64,000 nucleotides of DNA from Streptomyces sp. G-G2 (GCF_030063135.1 NZ_JASISO010000037.1:22762-86761); one strand, 5' to 3'. Numbered from the stretch's first letter, positions 32,023 to 40,593 are shown. The notes: generated by a model from the letters alone, not told the origin. Translations and numbers: made by a program.

Positions 32023-33002
32023 TGCGCTTCCTGCCGACCGACGAGCAGTCGGACTTCGCCCGCACGCTGCGCGCGCTGCTGAGCGCCTCGGACGTTCCGG
32101 CCGTCGTACGGTCCTGGTCCGGCGGGGCGTACGGGCCGGGCCGGGCCCTGTGGTCGCGGCTCGCGGACACCGGGCTGTTCGCGCTGGCCGCGCCGCAGGA
32201 GTACGAGGGCCTGGGCGCCCTCCCGGTCGAACTGGCGCTGGGTTTCGTCGAGCTGGGGCGGGCGGCGGCGCCGGGGCCGCTGGTGGAGACGGCGGCGGCG
32301 GCGGTGCTGCTGGCGGAGCTGGGGGACCGGGCGCTGGCGAAACGCTTCGTGCCGGGGCTGGCCGGGGGCCGGGAGCTGGCCACGCTGACCCTGGCCGGGG
32401 TGGGACCGTACGCCCTGGACGCCGAAGCCGCCGACCACGTCTTCACGGTGTCGGCGGCGGCCGAGCTGTGGCTGGCGGACGGGCCCGGGGAGGCGCTGGC
32501 CTCGCTGGACCCGGCGCGGCGGCTCTCCCGGGCGGCGCCGGGCGGCGAACTGCTGGCGGCCGGGCCCGCAGTGGCGGCCGCGGCCGGGGCGGCGCTGCGG
32601 TGGGCGCGGCTGCTGACGGCGGCGCAGAGCCTGGGGGTGGGCGAGGCGCTGCTGGCGCGGACGGTGCGGTACGCGAAGCAGCGGACCCAGTTCGGGGCGC
32701 CGATCGGCTCCTTCCAGGCCGTCAAGCACCGCCTGGCGGACACCCTGATCGGCTTGGAGTTCGCGCGCCCCCTGCTGTGGGCGGCGGCGCTGGACCTGGC
32801 GCCGGGGGAGATCGCGGCGGCGAAGGTGTCGGCGGGCGAGGCGGCGTACCGGGCCGCGATGAGCGCGCTCCAGCTGCACGGGGCGGTGGGCTACACGGAG
32901 GAACTGGACCTCTCCCTCTGGCTCCGCAAGGCCCGCCCCCTGCGCGACGCCTGGGGCACCCCCGCCGAGTGCCGAGCGGAGGTCCTCCGCCCGACCCCGT
33001 GA
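32022..33002 (+). CDS. fadE32: Acyl-CoA dehydrogenase partner subunit FadE32-like
   Basis: A 326-residue acyl-CoA dehydrogenase-like protein, shorter than classical members (about 380) and with an Ala-rich, degenerate middle domain. The C-terminal part keeps RTQFGAPIGSFQAVKHRLAD and LQLHGAVGYTEELDL. Steroid FadE enzymes form alpha2beta2 complexes in which only one subunit supplies the catalytic base; this gene looks like the second subunit of the FadE31 pair. It shares one base of overlap with fadE31 (TGATG). Confidence 0.83.
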   Translation: MRFLPTDEQSDFARTLRALLSASDVPAVVRSWSGGAYGPGRALWSRLADTGLFALAAPQEYEGLGALPVELALGFVELGRAAAPGPLVETAAAAVLLAELGDRALAKRFVPGLAGGRELATLTLAGVGPYALDAEAADHVFTVSAAAELWLADGPGEALASLDPARRLSRAAPGGELLAAGPAVAAAAGAALRWARLLTAAQSLGVGEALLARTVRYAKQRTQFGAPIGSFQAVKHRLADTLIGLEFARPLLWAAALDLAPGEIAAAKVSAGEAAYRAAMSALQLHGAVGYTEELDLSLWLRKARPLRDAWGTPAECRAEVLRPTP

Positions 33003-33048
33003 AACACCGCCCCGGCCCCCCGGCCGGCGGGCCGCCATGATCCGCCGC

Positions 33049-33783
33049 TCAGAGGCGGGCGACGCACAGCGTGACGACGTACTCCTCCAGCACCTCGCCG
33101 CCGGGGAACAGGGAGAGCAGCGCCGCACGTTCCGCGGCGAAGAACTCCTCGGCGCCGGGCCCCAGGACCAGGAAGGCGGAGTGGCTGGCCAGGTTCGCGA
33201 GGTGGGCGTCGACCGGGATCCGCCGGACCCAACGGACCTCGCGGGTACGGAAGTCGAGCCCTTCGGGCAGGCCGCGCGGCGCGGTGCCGGGCTTGGCGTC
33301 GAAGAGGTCGGCGATCCGCCGGTCCTGGTCGCCGATCCAGGGAACGGCGCAGTCCGCGTCGTTCCACCACAGGGCGAGCGCCCCGCCGGGCCGCAGTACG
33401 CGGCGCGCCTCGGGGACGGAGCGCGCCGGGTCGGTCCAGTGCCAGGCCTGGGCGTAGGTGAGCAGGTCGAAGGCCCCGGTGGCCAGCGGCAGCCGGTCCC
33501 CGTCGCCCCGGACCAGCGGGATCCCGGGGTGCGCGCGCCGGAGTTCGGCGGCCATGCCGTCACCGGGCTCGACGGCGACGACCCGGGCGCCGCGCGCGTG
33601 CAGCAGGGCGGTGGCGATACCGGTGCCCGCGCCGACGTCCCCGACCCGCGCCCCGTCGAGCGAGCGCCCGGCGAGCTCCTCGACGGCGTCGAACAACTCC
33701 CCCGGGTAGCTGGGCCGGTTGGCCGCGTACAGGGCGGCGGCGGCGTCGAAGGAACGGGCATGCGTGCTACGGAGTGACGTCAT
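33049..33783 (-). CDS. SAM-dependent class I methyltransferase
   Basis: A 244-residue methyltransferase of the type-11 group. SAM motif I is VGDVGAGTGIATALL near residue 46, with VVAVEPGDGM after it and LLTYAQAWHWTDP near 108. It lies 29 bp after the alpha/beta hydrolase gene on the same strand and may be the last member of the LLM-SDR-hydrolase operon. It is convergent with fadE32. The substrate is unknown. Confidence 0.85.
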   Translation of the reverse strand: MTSLRSTHARSFDAAAALYAANRPSYPGELFDAVEELAGRSLDGARVGDVGAGTGIATALLHARGARVVAVEPGDGMAAELRRAHPGIPLVRGDGDRLPLATGAFDLLTYAQAWHWTDPARSVPEARRVLRPGGALALWWNDADCAVPWIGDQDRRIADLFDAKPGTAPRGLPEGLDFRTREVRWVRRIPVDAHLANLASHSAFLVLGPGAEEFFAAERAALLSLFPGGEVLEEYVVTLCVARL

Positions 33784-33812
33784 CCCTCCATGATGCGCGG
33801 CGCCCTACCAGG

Positions 33813-34772
33813 TCATCCGGGCCGGAGCCGGCGCGCGGCCCGCGGCGCCGTGCGGGCCAGCCATCGCGCCGCGCCCGCGAGGGCCGCCTCCGCGGCTGGG
33901 AGGGGGGTGCCGAGGAAGCCGTGGAAGACGCCGGGGAAGAGGCGGACCTCGCAGTCCACGCCCGCCGCCGCCAGGCGCCGCGCGTAGGCGAGGCCCTCGT
34001 CGCGCAGCACGTCGCAGTCCGCGAGCAGCACCAGCGCGGGCGGCAGCCCGGTCAGGTCCGGGGCGGCCAGCGGCGAGACCAGCGGGTGCCCGGGGTCGGT
34101 GTCCGGGGGCAGGTACTGCTCCCAGTACCAGCTCATGTGGGCGGCCGTGTGGAAGTGGTCCCGGGCGTACGTCGCCACGGACGCGGAGCCCATCGTGGCG
34201 TCCAGCGGCGGGTACAGGAGCAGCTGGCCCGCGACCAGCCCGGGCGCCCGCAGCGCCGTCACGGCGGCGAGATTGGCCCCGCTGGAGTCACCGGCGACCA
34301 CCACCCGGGCGGGGTCGCAGCCCAGGCCGAGCGCCCGCGCGCGGGCCCAGCGCAGTACGGTCAGGGCGTCGTCGGGCGCCGCGGGCCAGGGGTGCTCGGG
34401 GGCCAGCCGGTAGTCCGCGGAGACCACCACCGCCCCCGAGCGCGCGGCCAGCGTCCGGCACGGCGCGTCATGGGCGTCCGGGCCGCACATCACCCAGCCC
34501 CCGCCGTGCAGGTAGACCACCAGGGGGCGGCCGGTGGCGCCGGGCGCCGGGTCGTAGACCCGCACCGGGACCCCGTCGGCCACCGTGTCGTGGACGGCGG
34601 CCACCTCCGGCCCGGGCGGCGCGCCGGTCCGGCCCGCGGCGACCGCTGCCCGCAGGGCCCCGGTGTCCCCCGGCGGCGGGAAGTGCGCCGACATCGCCGC
34701 GCACACCTCCCGGGCCCGGGGGGACAGCGGATCGGGACCGGGCGCGCCCGGCGCGGCGGCGCGGCCGCTCAT
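33813..34772 (-). CDS. Alpha/beta hydrolase (HSL-type esterase)
   Basis: A 319-residue esterase/lipase of the hormone-sensitive lipase group: oxyanion HGGGW near residue 91, nucleophile GDSSGAN near 157, Asp in ADCDVLRDEG and His in GVFHGF near 290. It would hydrolyse a small ester or lactone. The start ATG overlaps the stop of the hydroxysteroid-dehydrogenase-like gene by 4 nt, which suggests a common pathway, perhaps opening an ester produced by an oxidase in the same operon. Confidence 0.88.
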   Translation of the reverse strand: MSGRAAAPGAPGPDPLSPRAREVCAAMSAHFPPPGDTGALRAAVAAGRTGAPPGPEVAAVHDTVADGVPVRVYDPAPGATGRPLVVYLHGGGWVMCGPDAHDAPCRTLAARSGAVVVSADYRLAPEHPWPAAPDDALTVLRWARARALGLGCDPARVVVAGDSSGANLAAVTALRAPGLVAGQLLLYPPLDATMGSASVATYARDHFHTAAHMSWYWEQYLPPDTDPGHPLVSPLAAPDLTGLPPALVLLADCDVLRDEGLAYARRLAAAGVDCEVRLFPGVFHGFLGTPLPAAEAALAGAARWLARTAPRAARRLRPG

Positions 34773-35506
34773 CGCGTGGTCATCCCGCCGTCGACGGTGA
34801 ACTCCGCGCCCGTGATGTAGGAGGCGGCGTCCGAGCACAGGAACCGCACCAGCTCGCCGACCTCCTCCGGGCGGCCGATCCGCCCGAGCGGTACGTGCGA
34901 CCAGCCCCGGCCCTCGACCGCCCGGGCCAGCATCGGGGTGTCGATCGCCCCGGGGTGGACGGAGTTGACCCGGATCCCGTCCCCGGCGAGGTCCAGGGCC
35001 GCCGAGCGGGTCAGCCCGCGCAGGGCGAACTTGGTGGAGCCGTAGGCCGCGTGGCCGGGTATCCCGACCAGCCCGGCGGTGGAGGAGATGTTCACGACGG
35101 CTCCGCCCCCGGCCGCGCGCAGCAGCGGGGCCACCGCCTGGATGCCGAGGAAGGGGCCGATCAGGTTGACCCGGAGCAGGGCTTCGAAGTCCTCGGCGCT
35201 CTGCCGTTCCACATGGGCCGTGCGCCACAGGGCCGCGTTGTTGACCAGCGCGGACACCGTTCCGTACGCGGCGACGGCGGCGCGGGTCACCCCGGCCCAG
35301 CTTTCCGCGTCGGTGACGTCGTGGCGTACGTACAGCCCCTGGCCGCCCAGGGCCGCGGCGACCTCGCGGCCCTCCTCCTCGCGGATGTCGGTGACGACGA
35401 CCCGCGCGCCCGCCTCCGCGCACAGCCGGGCCTCGGCGGCGCCCTGGCCGCGCCCGGCGCCGGTGATGACGACCACCTTCCCGTCCAGCGAGATCCGGGC
35501 CCCCAT
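34769..35506 (-). CDS. 3alpha/20beta-hydroxysteroid dehydrogenase-like SDR
   Basis: A 245-residue SDR with TGAGRGQGAAEARLCAEAG near residue 15, NNAA near 89, VVNISSTAGLVG and YGSTKFALRGL (catalytic Ser, Tyr, Lys), then IRVNSVHPGAIDTPML and ASYITGAEFTVDGG. The last segments strongly resemble the Streptomyces 3alpha,20beta-hydroxysteroid dehydrogenase as remembered. Coupled to a hydrolase gene downstream and 3 bp from the LLM gene upstream. The steroid substrate is inferred from likeness and setting. Confidence 0.85.
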   Translation of the reverse strand: MGARISLDGKVVVITGAGRGQGAAEARLCAEAGARVVVTDIREEEGREVAAALGGQGLYVRHDVTDAESWAGVTRAAVAAYGTVSALVNNAALWRTAHVERQSAEDFEALLRVNLIGPFLGIQAVAPLLRAAGGGAVVNISSTAGLVGIPGHAAYGSTKFALRGLTRSAALDLAGDGIRVNSVHPGAIDTPMLARAVEGRGWSHVPLGRIGRPEEVGELVRFLCSDAASYITGAEFTVDGGMTTR

Positions 35507-35509
35507 GAG

Positions 35510-36640
35510 TCAGCCCTCCAGCGCGCGGAAGTGCGGGATGACCTTCTCGCCCCACTGGCGGATGGTCTCCATACAGGCGTCCTGCGGGACCGTACCCATC
35601 TGGATCAGGCACATCACCTCGTCGACGCCGATCTCCCGCAACCGCTCCACGTAGGCGATGGCGGTCTCGGCGCTGCCGTAGGCGTGGTCGGCGTTGTAGG
35701 TGCCGGTGTCGACGGGCCGGGCCGGGATGTTCGCCTCGTGGAGGCGGGCGACGAGCTCCTCGCGGCCCCGGTCCAGGGCGGCGACGTGGTCCTCGGCGCT
35801 CTCCTCGTCGGTGTACCCGGTGGGCGCGGGCGCGTTGCCGTACCAGTGGGCGATGGACTCGGCGAAGAACCGCTGGCCCCGGGTGCCCAGGCGCAGGGCG
35901 CGCTCGGCGTCGTCGAGGACGATGGTGGGGCACAGGGCGGAGAAGTGGTCGTTGACCCGGTCGGAGACGAAGCGTCCGCCGTCGCGGCCGGCGATGGCCT
36001 CGTCGTAGACCTTGCGCATCGCGCGGACGTCGTCGGCGCCCGCGAAGCCCATCACCAGGGCGCCGATGCCGAGTTCGGCGGCGCGGGCCAGGCTGTCGTG
36101 CTTGGAGCAGGCCATGAAGAGCGGCGGGTGCGGGTCCTGGACCGGGCGGGGCAGGACCGCGCCGGGCCCGATGTCGATCGAGCCGTGCCACTCGAAGGTC
36201 TCCTCCTTCCAGGCGGAGGCGAAGATCCGCAGGGCCTCCTCCATCTGCGGGTGGGTGTCCTCGGGCCGCACCCCGTACATGGACATCTCCTGGCGGGTGG
36301 CGCCGCGCCCGGCACCGATGTCGACGCGGCCGCCGGAGAGTACGTCGAGCATCGCGGCGCGTTCGGCGACGCGCACCGGGTGCTGGTAGCCGAAGGGCAT
36401 GGTGACCACGCCGTGGCCGATGCGGATCCGCTCGGTCCGGGCGGCGACCCAGGTCAGGAAGATCTCGGAGGCGCTCATGTGGGCGTACTGGGTGAGGGAG
36501 TGGTGCTCGACGGCCCAGATCCGGTCGAAGCCCATCTCCTCGGCGTGGACGGCCTGTTCGACGCAGTCGTGGATGACCTGGCGTTCGCGTGCGGGGGTGG
36601 GGTCGACGAGCTGCGCCTCGAAGATCATCGAGAACTTCAC
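35510..36640 (-). CDS. LLM-class flavin-dependent oxidoreductase
   Basis: A 376-residue luciferase-like monooxygenase (TIM barrel): WAVEHHSLTQY near residue 43, HGVVTMPFGYQHP near 76, GRVDIGAGRGATRQEM near 104 and FMACSKHDSLARAAELG near 175. It uses FMNH2 or F420. In this operon with a hydroxysteroid-type SDR and an esterase it might insert oxygen next to a ketone. It is divergent from a PadR regulator. Confidence 0.85.
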   Translation of the reverse strand: MKFSMIFEAQLVDPTPARERQVIHDCVEQAVHAEEMGFDRIWAVEHHSLTQYAHMSASEIFLTWVAARTERIRIGHGVVTMPFGYQHPVRVAERAAMLDVLSGGRVDIGAGRGATRQEMSMYGVRPEDTHPQMEEALRIFASAWKEETFEWHGSIDIGPGAVLPRPVQDPHPPLFMACSKHDSLARAAELGIGALVMGFAGADDVRAMRKVYDEAIAGRDGGRFVSDRVNDHFSALCPTIVLDDAERALRLGTRGQRFFAESIAHWYGNAPAPTGYTDEESAEDHVAALDRGREELVARLHEANIPARPVDTGTYNADHAYGSAETAIAYVERLREIGVDEVMCLIQMGTVPQDACMETIRQWGEKVIPHFRALEG

Positions 36641-36675
36641 GGTGGGGTCCCTCCGTCCGGATCGATATTCCTAAT

Positions 36676-36698
36676 AGGCATACTTCTAGCAGGCATAC
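36676..36698. promoter_or_regulatory. AGGCATAC direct repeat, candidate PadR site
   Basis: AGGCATAC occurs at 36676-36683 and again at 36691-36698, with CCTAATAGG overlapping the first copy. The region is A/T-rich for this genome and lies between the divergent LLM and PadR genes. A role as PadR operator is inference. Confidence 0.45.
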
Positions 36699-36745
36699 CC
36701 AGCAGGGGGAAGGGGGCGGCCGGGGCCGGTCGTAGACTGCGCTCC

Positions 36746-37372
36746 GTGGCAGACGAGACGAACAGGCGCGCGCTTCCGGCAACCAGCTGGGCGGTGCTCG
36801 GGCTGCTCTCCTTCGGGGAGGAGCTGTCCGGATACGACCTGAAGAAGTGGTCGGACTGGTCGCTGAAGTTCTTCTACTGGAGCCCCTCCTTCAGCCAGAT
36901 CTACAGCGAGCTGAAGCGGCTGGAGAAGGCCGGCTACGCCTCCTCGCGCCTGGTCGCCCAGGAGACCGGGACCCGCGACAAGCGGGTCTACCGGATCACC
37001 GGCGAGGGCATGGAGGCCGTGCGCGAGTGGGCCCGCACGGCCCCGGTCGACCCGCCCGTCCTCAAGCACGGGCCCATGCTGCGGCTGTGGCTGGGGCACC
37101 TGCTGGAGCCCGAGCAGATGCGTGACGTACTCGCGCGCCACCAGGAGTTCGCCGAGTCCATGCGCCGCCGGGCGGTCGCCGACGCCGAGGGCGCCCGGGA
37201 CGAGGCGGCCTGGGCCTACCCGGCACTGACCCTCAAGTGGGCCGAGCGGTACTACGCCTCCGAGCGCGACCTGGCCGCCGCCATGCTCGACGACATCGAG
37301 GAACTGGAGGCGGCGCGGGCCCGCGCGGGTTCGGCCGGTTCGCCCGGGGGAACTCCCGGCAACACCCCGTAG
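36746..37372 (+). CDS. PadR-family transcriptional regulator
   Basis: A 208-residue PadR regulator: winged helix (WAVLGLLSFGEELSGYDLKK, then PSFSQIYSELKRLEKAGY) followed by a coiled C-terminal dimerisation domain. The GTG at 36746 begins MADETNRRALPATS. It presumably represses the divergent LLM-SDR-hydrolase operon. Its 3' end overlaps the convergent hsaB remnant by 121 bp, an unusual overlap for this window. Confidence 0.9.
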   Translation: MADETNRRALPATSWAVLGLLSFGEELSGYDLKKWSDWSLKFFYWSPSFSQIYSELKRLEKAGYASSRLVAQETGTRDKRVYRITGEGMEAVREWARTAPVDPPVLKHGPMLRLWLGHLLEPEQMRDVLARHQEFAESMRRRAVADAEGARDEAAWAYPALTLKWAERYYASERDLAAAMLDDIEELEAARARAGSAGSPGGTPGNTP

Positions 37373-37707
37373 GCGCGCCGGAAGTAGAGCAGCGGGGCCG
37401 CCCATCGGTGCGCGGCCAGCGCGGTGACCCGGCCGAGCACGATCGCGTGGTCACCCCCGTCCAGTACGCCCTCCAGTGCGCACTCGACGCTCGCGAGGAC
37501 CCCGTCGAGCAGGGGCGCGCCGTTCCCGCCCGGCCGCCAGGGCACGTCCGCGAACTTGTCACCGCCGGTCACCGCGAACCGGCGGCACAGGTCCCGCTGG
37601 TCCGCCGCGAGGACGTTGACGGCGAACTGGCCGACCGCGCGGATCCGGGGCCAGCTGGACGACGTACGCGCCGGACAGAAGCAGATCAGCGGCGGGTCCA
37701 GGGACAC
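37252..37707 (-). pseudogene. hsaB: HsaB flavin reductase, N-terminally truncated
   Basis: The frame from GTG 37707 encodes about 151 residues that match the C-terminal part of HsaB, the flavin reductase that feeds HsaA: SLDPPLICFCPARTSSSW, QFAVNVLAADQRDLCRRFAV, GGDKFADVPWRP and LDGGDHAIVLGRV. Complete HsaB is about 187 residues and begins with a segment of about 40 residues (FRSVLGQFCTGITVITTV in mycobacteria, from memory) that is missing here. Upstream of the GTG the minus strand is already the antisense of fadD3. No ribosome site is seen. Its end overlaps the PadR gene by 121 bp. Probably non-functional. Confidence 0.7.
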
Positions 37708-39463
37708 GGAGCCGCCATCACAAGCGCCTCCCGCCACCCTGGCCCAGCTGCCCGAGTGGGCGGCGGCCGTCCACGGCGAGCGCGAGGCGCTCGCCGACGG
37801 GGAGGTCCGCTGGACCTTCACCGAGCTGGCGGCCGAGATCGCCTCGGCCGCCCGCGCCGCCGTCGCGCACGGCATCCGGCCCGGCGACCGGGTCGCCGTC
37901 TGGGCACCCAACAGCCGCCGGTGGATCACCGCCGCCCTCGGCGCGGCCGGGGTGGGCGCGGTCCTCGTCCCGGTCAACACCCGCTACAAACCCGCCGAGG
38001 CGGCCGACGTCATCCGGCGCAGCGGCGCCCGCGTCCTGTTCACCGAACGCGGCTTCCTCGGCACCGACTACGTCGCCGCCCTGCACGGATCCGGCGAGGA
38101 CCTCGGCGCGCTCGCCTCGACGGTGGTCCTGCGCGGCGGTGACGCCACGACGGCGGACGGGCGGCCGGTGCACGGGCGGCCGGTGCACGAGCAGCCGGTG
38201 CACGAGCAGCCGGTGCACGAGCAGCCGGTGCACGACTGGGCGGCGTACCTGCGCGCCGGGGACACGGTGCCGGAGGTGGAACGGCTGGCCCGGCTGGCCG
38301 CCGTACGCCCCGGGGACCTCAGCGACATCCTCTACACCTCGGGCACCACCGGCCGCTCCAAGGGTGTGATGACCACCCACGGCCAGAGCGTGCGCCTCTA
38401 CGATTCCTGGTCCCGGCTGGTCACCCTGCGCCCCGGGGACCGCTACCTGCTGGTCAACCCCTTCTTCCACACCTTCGGCTACAAGGCGGGCGTGCTCGCC
38501 TGCCTGCTGCGCGGGGTCACCATGCTCCCCGAGGCGGTCTACGACACCGACCGCGTCCTGCGCCGGATGGCCGACGAGCGGGTCAGCTGCCTGATGGGCC
38601 CGCCGACCGTCTTCCACGGGCTGATCGCACACCCCGACCGGGCGGCGTACGACCTGTCCGCGCTGCGCCTGGCCGGTACCGGGGCGGCCGCCGTGCCCAC
38701 CTCGCTGGTCGAGCGGATCCGGACGGAACTGGGGGCTCCGGACGTGTTCACGGCGTACGGGCTCACCGAGTCCGGTGGCGTCGTCTCCGTCTGCCCGACG
38801 GACGCGGACGCCTGGACCCTCGCCCACACGGTCGGGCCGCCGCTGCCGGACACGGAGGTACGGATCACCGATCCGCTGGGGCGGGTGCTGCCCTCCGGGG
38901 AAGCGGGCGAGGTACAGGTGCGCGGCTACCACGTGAGCACCGGCTACCTCGACGATCCGGCCGCGACGGCCGAGGCGGTGTCGGCGGACGGCTGGCTGCG
39001 CACCGGGGACATCGGGGTGCTGGACGCGCGGGGCTACCTGGCGATCACCGACCGGCTCAAGGACATGTACGTGGTCGGCGGGTTCAACGCCTACCCGGCG
39101 GAGGTGGAACAGGTGCTGCTGACCCACCCCGCGATCACGGACGCGGCGGTGGTGGGCGCCCCCGACGAACGGCTCGGGGAGGTCTGCGTGGCGTTCGTCG
39201 TCACCACCGCGCCGGTCACGGCGGCGGAACTGACCGCCTGGGCCCGGGAACGGCTGGCCAACTTCAAGGTGCCCCGGCGGTTCACGACGGTGGCGGAGCT
39301 GCCGCGCAACGCGGGCGGCAAACTGCGCAAAGCCCCGCTGCGGCGCGCCGCGCGCGGGGAGCCGGCCGCGACCACCGGAGACGGGCACGCCCTGGGCGGG
39401 CACGCCTCGGACCGGCGGGCCTCGGGTGAGCACGCCTCGGGCGGACGGGAGGAGCGGGCGTGA
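37703..39463 (+). CDS. fadD3: HIP-CoA ligase FadD3 (5' end apparently lost)
   Basis: An AMP-forming acyl-CoA ligase of about 586 residues. SDILYTSGTTGRSKGV (P-loop), FFHTFGYKAGVLACL, AYGLTES, GWLRTGDIG and the catalytic Lys in RNAGGKLRK are all present; the FYFG-like middle resembles mycobacterial FadD3, which adds CoA to HIP. No ATG, GTG or TTG lies in frame between the hsaB remnant and the conserved start of the domain (PATLAQLPEW); the nearest is a TTG at 37616 inside hsaB sequence. So the native start seems deleted, though about all of the catalytic domain remains. An in-frame 15-bp repeat adds QPVHE units after residue 150. The stop overlaps the next gene by 4 nt. Confidence 0.8.
   Translation, partial: DTEPPSQAPPATLAQLPEWAAAVHGEREALADGEVRWTFTELAAEIASAARAAVAHGIRPGDRVAVWAPNSRRWITAALGAAGVGAVLVPVNTRYKPAEAADVIRRSGARVLFTERGFLGTDYVAALHGSGEDLGALASTVVLRGGDATTADGRPVHGRPVHEQPVHEQPVHEQPVHDWAAYLRAGDTVPEVERLARLAAVRPGDLSDILYTSGTTGRSKGVMTTHGQSVRLYDSWSRLVTLRPGDRYLLVNPFFHTFGYKAGVLACLLRGVTMLPEAVYDTDRVLRRMADERVSCLMGPPTVFHGLIAHPDRAAYDLSALRLAGTGAAAVPTSLVERIRTELGAPDVFTAYGLTESGGVVSVCPTDADAWTLAHTVGPPLPDTEVRITDPLGRVLPSGEAGEVQVRGYHVSTGYLDDPAATAEAVSADGWLRTGDIGVLDARGYLAITDRLKDMYVVGGFNAYPAEVEQVLLTHPAITDAAVVGAPDERLGEVCVAFVVTTAPVTAAELTAWARERLANFKVPRRFTTVAELPRNAGGKLRKAPLRRAARGEPAATTGDGHALGGHASDRRASGEHASGGREERA
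38161..38235. repeat. 15-bp tandem repeat inside fadD3, five units
   Basis: Five 15-bp units related to GCAGCCGGTGCACGA encode (R/Q)PVH(G/E/D) repeats in a surface-loop position of the ligase, between the N-domain and DWAAYLRAGD. The last three units are identical at DNA level, which indicates recent expansion. Confidence 0.85.
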
Positions 39464-40578
39464 GGGCGCTGGAGTGGACCCGGGAGCAGCGCGAACTGGG
39501 CGCGGCCGTACGGTCGGTGCTCGCCCGGCACCGGGGCACGCGGGCCTGGGCTCCGCTGGCCGGGCAGGTGGGCGTGGCGGCGCTGGCGGTCCCGGAGGAG
39601 TACGGCGGGCTGGGCTGCGGCGCGGTCGAGCTGGGTGTGGTGGCGGCCGAGCTGGGGCGCGTACTGAGCCCCGTACCGTTCCTCGGCTCGGCGGTGCTGA
39701 CCGTGGGAGCGCTGCTGGCGGCCGGGGACCCGAAGGCGTGCGCGCGGCTGCTGCCCGGGCTGGCGGAGGGGTCGGCGGTCGGGGCGCTGGCCTGGGCGGA
39801 GGGCGGGAGCTGGGAGCCGTCGGCGCTGGCCGCGCGGGCGCGGCGGGACCCGGCTGGGGGCTGGCTGCTGAACGGAGCCAAGGAGTACGTCCTGGCGGGG
39901 CTCGGCGGCGAACTCCCCTCGGTCGTGCTCGTCTTCGCCCGCGCCGCCGGATCCGGGCGGCGCGGCGCGGGCGGGGTGCTCCCCCTGTCCCTGTTCCGGC
40001 TCACCGCGCCGCCCGCCGCCTGGCGGGTCCGGTCGACCATGGACCTGACCCGGCCGCTCGCGGAGCTCGCCCTGGACCGGACCCCGGCCGAGCTGGTGGG
40101 CGTCGAGGGCGACGGGGAGCGGATCCTGGCCCGGGTCCGCGACCTGGGCGTCACCGCGCTGGCCGCCGAGCAGGCCGGGGCGGCGGCGCGGGCCCTGCAG
40201 GTGACGGTCGCGCACGCGAAGCAGCGGTTCCAGTTCGGCCGCCCGATCGGCTCGTTCCAGGCGGTCAAGCACCGGCTGGCCGATCTGTACGCCGCCGTGG
40301 AGAACGGCCGTACGCTCGCCCTCGCGGCGGCGGACGCGCACGCGACGGACGGCGGCGGCGCGCCGGGGCTGGCGGCGGCGGCCGGTTCGGCGTGCGGGGA
40401 GGCGTACTCCCTGGTGGCCGGGGAGATGATCCAGCTGCACGGCGGGACCGGGATCACCTGGGAGCACGAGTCGCACCTGCACTTCAAGCGCGCCCACGGC
40501 GCGGCGAGGCTGTTCGGCGGCCCGGCCGCGCACCGGGAACGGCTGGCCGCACGGCTAGGTCTGGCGGGGGCCCGCTGA
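39460..40578 (+). CDS. fadE33: Acyl-CoA dehydrogenase FadE33-like
   Basis: A 372-residue acyl-CoA dehydrogenase-family protein. The N-terminal helical domain has GVAALAVPEEYGGLG, the middle domain is degenerate, and the C-terminus has RFQFGRPIGSFQAVKHRLAD and MIQLHGGTGITWEHESHLHF. It is coupled to fadD3 by a GTGA overlap, as expected for a FadE of HIP catabolism. Assignment to FadE33 over other steroid FadE paralogues is by context. Confidence 0.75.
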   Translation: MRALEWTREQRELGAAVRSVLARHRGTRAWAPLAGQVGVAALAVPEEYGGLGCGAVELGVVAAELGRVLSPVPFLGSAVLTVGALLAAGDPKACARLLPGLAEGSAVGALAWAEGGSWEPSALAARARRDPAGGWLLNGAKEYVLAGLGGELPSVVLVFARAAGSGRRGAGGVLPLSLFRLTAPPAAWRVRSTMDLTRPLAELALDRTPAELVGVEGDGERILARVRDLGVTALAAEQAGAAARALQVTVAHAKQRFQFGRPIGSFQAVKHRLADLYAAVENGRTLALAAADAHATDGGGAPGLAAAAGSACGEAYSLVAGEMIQLHGGTGITWEHESHLHFKRAHGAARLFGGPAAHRERLAARLGLAGAR

Positions 40579-40593
40579 CGTACCCTCGGGCCC

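Noticed and set aside
33813..36782. One 989-residue minus-strand protein spanning LLM, SDR and hydrolase genes
   Set aside because: Only the last 319 codons are the hydrolase; the upstream part is an out-of-frame shadow of the LLM and SDR genes.
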